Assembly (NCBI GenBank): GCA_004151065.3
Contig: NWUY0300024357.1
Coordinates: 43,853-64,526, forward strand
Reading direction: 5' to 3'
Source: Larix sibirica
Lineage: Eukaryota > Streptophyta > Pinopsida > Pinales > Pinaceae
DNA length: 20,674 bases
In this document: one piece after another, positions 17,272 through 20,674 of the stretch
How positions within the stretch are numbered: position 1 is the stretch's first letter
Layout: the number at the start of each line of letters is the position of its first letter
The notes under the pieces: model-generated
The model's database searches: none
What the model saw: only the letters and a program-made list of their open reading frames with translations
What the model was told of the DNA's origin: nothing
Translations under genes and position numbers: made by a program

Positions 17272-17724
17272 TTGTATTGGACCATAAGGCACACAATCTA
17301 TGGCTCAACCCACTCAGTCTTCAAGGTAAAGTTAGGAATAATTGTAGATTTCTCCACGTGTAAGAAGGTGAAAAGGAGGCTACCGACATCTCATCATAGG
17401 TTAGAGAAAGCAAATCTACCTCCCTTTCCATTCGACTGGAGAAAAACAACTTCAGAGGGGGCTTGTGTGGGATATTGGATTGACCTTGCCTTGACTACTT
17501 CCCACGTGCCTTTGCTAAATGAAGAACATCTTGCCCACCTAGTGTATGCTTTGAACCTAAGCTGTAGGAAATGCCTAAGCAACCCCCGTACTAGTATTGG
17601 AAACTCACGAAAACACAAAAATGCTTATGAAATGGAACAAAACCGCTTGGAGCTGTATCGTATGACCTTTTGTAATTTGGAAATGCTGTTAGATATGGTG
17701 TATGACATTTTTTGGGCCATTTAG
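17272..17724 (+). CDS. Unrecognised 150-codon ORF
   Basis: The longest uninterrupted plus-strand ORF that is not part of an identified element. The predicted protein is mixed in composition with no signal peptide or clear membrane span. It contains LEKANLPPFPFDWRKTTSEG, LNEEHLAHLVYALNL and a Cys/Arg patch SCRKCLSNP. I do not recognise a family. An open stretch of this length is uncommon by chance in such DNA, so it may be a relic of a retroelement gag or of a host gene. The surroundings are repeats, and no promoter, splice site or neighbouring exon supports expression. A minus-strand ORF inside it (17394-17618) looks like a shadow. Confidence 0.25.
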   Translation: MYWTIRHTIYGSTHSVFKVKLGIIVDFSTCKKVKRRLPTSHHRLEKANLPPFPFDWRKTTSEGACVGYWIDLALTTSHVPLLNEEHLAHLVYALNLSCRKCLSNPRTSIGNSRKHKNAYEMEQNRLELYRMTFCNLEMLLDMVYDIFWAI

Positions 17725-18059
17725 GCATGGAAATTTTATGTTTCTATACGATTTTTAAGTTGTTTGGGCCCAAAAAGGTGCCCATGAGGGGCGTGGGTCC
17801 TATCGGAAATAAAAAAATCCTTAATCTATGGAAAATGAAGACAAATTACTAATGAGCCTCTAATTTGTTTCTAAATGTACTATGTGCCTTTGAACTATGC
17901 CATGTAGATCTCGTAGGGGTGAAGAATGTACAAGTGGGCCTCATAAACATTGGGATGTGGATTTAGAACGCTTAGACTTGGGATCATGGTGGAACACGGG
18001 ATCCCTACTCTCCTACCATCCACGGTCAAAGAAATGAAACTCTGTATAGATATTTAATC
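17725..18059. other. No gene seen
   Basis: Separates the 150-codon ORF from the 3' end of the LINE remnant. No repeat boundary, poly(T) tract or target duplication marking the LINE end was recognised. Confidence 0.4.
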
Positions 18060-19315
18060 GTTCAATTGAAGCTAGACGTAATTTGATGGGTGGGAGGCGC
18101 CTTGCTCTAGATCCATCTAGAGCTACTCCATTTGTCACAATAAGGATGCGTAGTTTGATGCCTGGCTCTACACCTCCCAACTAGCCTCGAGGATATCAGT
18201 TGATTGGGGGGGGGAGGTTGAGGGGAGAGTCGAGGTCTCACCAATCTATTGTTTGAAGTACTCTGCAGCTCTGCCTGTGTCTTATTGCTCCAATCTAATG
18301 GAGCAACATTAAAATACAAGGTGATCCTCCTGGTAGTCCCATTGCAAGGCGAGGTGAGGTGTGCAAGAATTGAGATATGTGGCTAAATATCTCCTTAATG
18401 CAGAGGACTATGCTTCTTTGATCACAATACCAAAAGAAAGTGAAGAGGGAGCTCCTTGAGTCCCTTTAGAGGCAGTGGTGGTGTCTTTTGATCTCGTAGT
18501 AGATTCGACACCTAAAAATGAGGTGCACCTCTGTCTTCGGCTCTTGTAGGTGGCACATCTAGCAGATTCTATTTGGTTAGGGAATATTGTGATCGATCTC
18601 CACTTGGAGTTTATGAGAGCTAACTCGAAGTTAGCCCAGAGGCTTCTTGAGTGAATGCATCTAATGTTTACGGGTGTATGGGGGATAGACAATGATGTCG
18701 TCTTGTAACTCCAAGAAGTACTCTTGGTAGAAAGTCATCTTTAGGCCCAGGCCCTTCGGAGGTGAGGTCCAAGTGACCTAGATGAACAATTTGTAGTTGT
18801 TCTCTTGGATGGTCTGATAGATGGCTTGGTGCGTTTAGAGAATACCTGAAGGGGGAAGGTGCTCTGGTGAGATGGTCATTGATTGGAATAGTTGAGAGGC
18901 GTTTGAAAACCGACATTGTGTGCAGCCTATGTGGCAACTTGAGGCAAGGGTCTTCGAGGAGTAGAGTCCAAGGTAGGGGGTACCTTTCTCTCTCGGAGGT
19001 AGAGTCCTCGAGGTTCTGACTCTAGCAAAGAGTGCTAGGGAACTATAGTCTTTGTTGAGTTGAGGCTAGAGTGCTTCATGCATGTTGAAACAAGGCCCTA
19101 TGAATTGGACCCCTAGGTAGGTGTAAGTTGTCGTGATCTCGATCTCTTTCCCTTGGAAGTAGAAATGTAAGTAAAAAAGAAAGCTCTTCGATGCATTGAA
19201 GATCATAACCTTTGTTTTACCTAGGTTGATTGCCCATTGTCGAATACCACAAAAGTTGGTCAGAGTTTCAATTTGCCTCTATAGGCATTCAAGAGTAGAG
19301 GCCAACAAGATCAAG

Positions 19316-19327
19316 TCATTAACAAAA
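19316..19327 (-). other. Mutated RT catalytic box (F-V-N-D)
   Basis: On the minus strand TTT-GTT-AAT-GAC replaces the expected F/Y-A-D-D codons. The first catalytic Asp is Asn, so the RT would be inactive even without the frameshifts. Confidence 0.75.
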
Positions 19328-20279
19328 AGGAGCAAGGAAATCAACACTTGATGTAGAAGGCAACCATCTCCCTCCTAGATGTGCTTGTGGAGGAAAGAAT
19401 CCACCTTATCAATATAGATCCCAAAGAGAGTTGACGAAAGGGGGCGCCCCTACTTTTTACTCCAATTATATTTTGGATGAAGTCAAAAGGTCGTGCATTG
19501 TTTAGAGGTGACCCACAATTGACTTGTACACTCTCATAATGGTTGTTAGGAGTTTCTCAGATATGCTGAGTCACGAAGTCTCTAGTGTAATGCTTCTCTT
19601 GAGTCTGTGTCAAACGCTTTTCGAATGTGTAGAAAGCAACAATGGACTTTTAAAGAGTGATGGAGAGGCTCCTCAATAATGTATTTGAGTGTGAAGATGT
19701 GATCGGTTGTTTAGTACTCCACGCAAAAATCGAACTATCCTTTGGCCTTGAGGTGTTGACTCTCCATCTTGTTTGAAAGCCATTGATGCAAGGTTGTGGC
19801 AAAAGGTTTGGAGAATGTATGTCCAACCGGGATAGTTCGATACTAGATAGTTGTTCAGATTGGAGCTACTCCCTAATTTGTGGATTGGGTGAAATTGTGA
19901 ATGATGTGTCTGGTCTAGGAGTGGGGAAATGGGAACATACCACATGTTTAATTAAATCAACAATTTGTGAGTGAAGAGATTGGATGACATGCTTAAGAAA
20001 TTAAGCCTAGCGGCCTTCCTCATCTATTGCTTTGTTGGTACTCATAGCTTTGGTTACTCTCTTGATGTCCCTCTCAAAGAAAAGGTGACATGAAGGGGGT
20101 GGAGAGGGGGAAGGAAATATAGGTTGGGGGTTGTCTAGGAATGTTGTAAAGGGAGATCGCGTGGGAGAACATGGATTGGGGGTCTAGGTCTGGGGGGATG
20201 GCATGGTGTTTAGGGAAAAGGGTTCACTTTAAGGATTTTGGGAAGGGAGGGCAACACAAATTTCATGTCTCCTCAAGGA

Positions 20280-20310
20280 GATAAGATAAGATAATATAAT
20301 ATAAGAGAGG
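20280..20310. repeat. Short ataag/ataat microsatellite
   Basis: ataagataagataatataat followed by ataagag lies within the LINE linker region. It is a local slippage expansion that disrupts the reading frame. Confidence 0.7.
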
Positions 20311-20674
20311 AGCGCTCGCTTCTTATGTCAGAGGATACATCACTAGGTTTTTCGGATATGAAGGGTAATGTGTGATGGTGAAGTGAATGCTTGGGGAGGG
20401 TTTTGTGTTCCTTGCCAAACCACCGAATCATGGGGCAAGAACCTAGGGTGGGCTTATGGGTGTGCTATTGAGTGGAGTCAGGGTGGGAATCAAGGGTTGC
20501 CTCCTCTGAGGCCTTGGAGAGTGTCTCATACTTGATAGTGGCTGTGTCTAGTGACATGAATAAAGATATGGGGGGAGAAACTCCTTAAGTTGGGTGGTGT
20601 AGGAGTCAGTGTATTCTCTGTCAAAGAGGGGTGTTGCAGGGGGTGGTGGGGCAGGCGATAAGGTGGGGGGAGGG

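Larger units (their letters stand above)
18060..20674 (-). pseudogene. LINE ORF2 remnant (linker, reverse transcriptase, C-terminal zinc motif), runs off right edge
   Basis: Read on the minus strand from 20674. An endonuclease-RT linker contains TIKYETLSKASEEATLDS (about 20540-20490). RT fingers start at about 20069 (IKRVTKAMSTNKAIDEEG), then HPIHKLGSSSNLNNY (about 19890) and HTFSKPFATTLHQWLSNKM (about 19830). Motif A KAFD is at 19623-19609, motif B-like GRPLSSTLFGIYID near 19446-19400, and the catalytic box is changed to F-V-N-D at 19327-19316. Next come KTKVMIF and TYTYLGVQF. The C-terminal tail has LRVSSHKLQVEIDHNIP and a CxxC...HLIFRC motif (18564-18505). Stops and frameshifts are scattered through all parts (for example near 19443). 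Known: this is the layout of a plant non-LTR retrotransposon RT. The endonuclease lies outside the window. The 3' limit at about 18060 is approximate. Four shorter ORFs inside are fragments or shadows. Confidence 0.8.

Noticed and set aside
17394-17618. 74-codon minus-strand ORF
   Set aside because: Antisense shadow of the 150-codon ORF, with no supporting feature.
1-20674. CRISPR array, bacterial operon, tRNA or rRNA gene
   Set aside because: No regularly spaced short repeats, no Shine-Dalgarno-linked gene series, and no complete tRNA or rRNA structure was seen on either strand.

Overview
The window looks like transposon-rich nuclear DNA of a seed plant, most likely a conifer or other gymnosperm. 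This is inferred from the low gene density, many old degenerate retroelements and the style of the Copia, Gypsy, hAT and LINE remnants. No prokaryotic gene organisation, tRNA, rRNA or CRISPR array was found. The only convincing host coding sequence is one exon at the left edge (246-545 +). It encodes the N-terminal part of a taspase/threonine aspartase-like protein and ends at a good splice donor. No second exon is visible, so the rest of the window is either a very large intron or intergenic DNA beside a gene fragment.

Left part (1.3-5.0 kb). A minus-strand LTR retroelement has one LTR (4304-4962), a tRNA-Met-type primer binding site, a leader, and then an unusual frame-damaged ORF in the gag position. 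The ORF encodes a coiled coil, an acidic stretch and a G-patch domain, with no recognisable gag or pol. It is interrupted by an 880-bp hAT-like non-autonomous DNA element (1944-2823). That element has an 8-bp target duplication and clustered AAACGG motifs. The reading frame resumes exactly on its far side.

Middle (5-12.5 kb). Remnants in order: a Ty3/Gypsy protease fragment (6459-6692 -), a hAT transposase fragment (7212-7435 +), two diverged direct copies of a LINE C-terminal zinc-motif region (7704-8109 and 8314-8715), a purine-rich repeat tract (9.5-10.0 kb), a 183-base assembly gap (10422-10604), and a minus-strand Copia deletion derivative. The Copia remnant runs 3' LTR, PPT, RT N-terminus, linker, gag N-terminus, PBS.

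Right part (12.5-20.7 kb). Noncoding repeats come first: a 310-bp tandem duplication running into an LTR-like sequence with a TATA box, a 184-bp-period duplication, and one unrecognised 150-codon ORF (17272-17724 +). A long degenerate LINE ORF2 on the minus strand (about 18.06-20.67 kb) runs off the right edge. It carries the endonuclease-RT linker, the RT core with a mutated F-V-N-D catalytic box, and a C-terminal CxxC...HxxxxC motif.

The elements do not form a joint pathway. The window is a record of layered insertion, duplication and decay next to one host exon.
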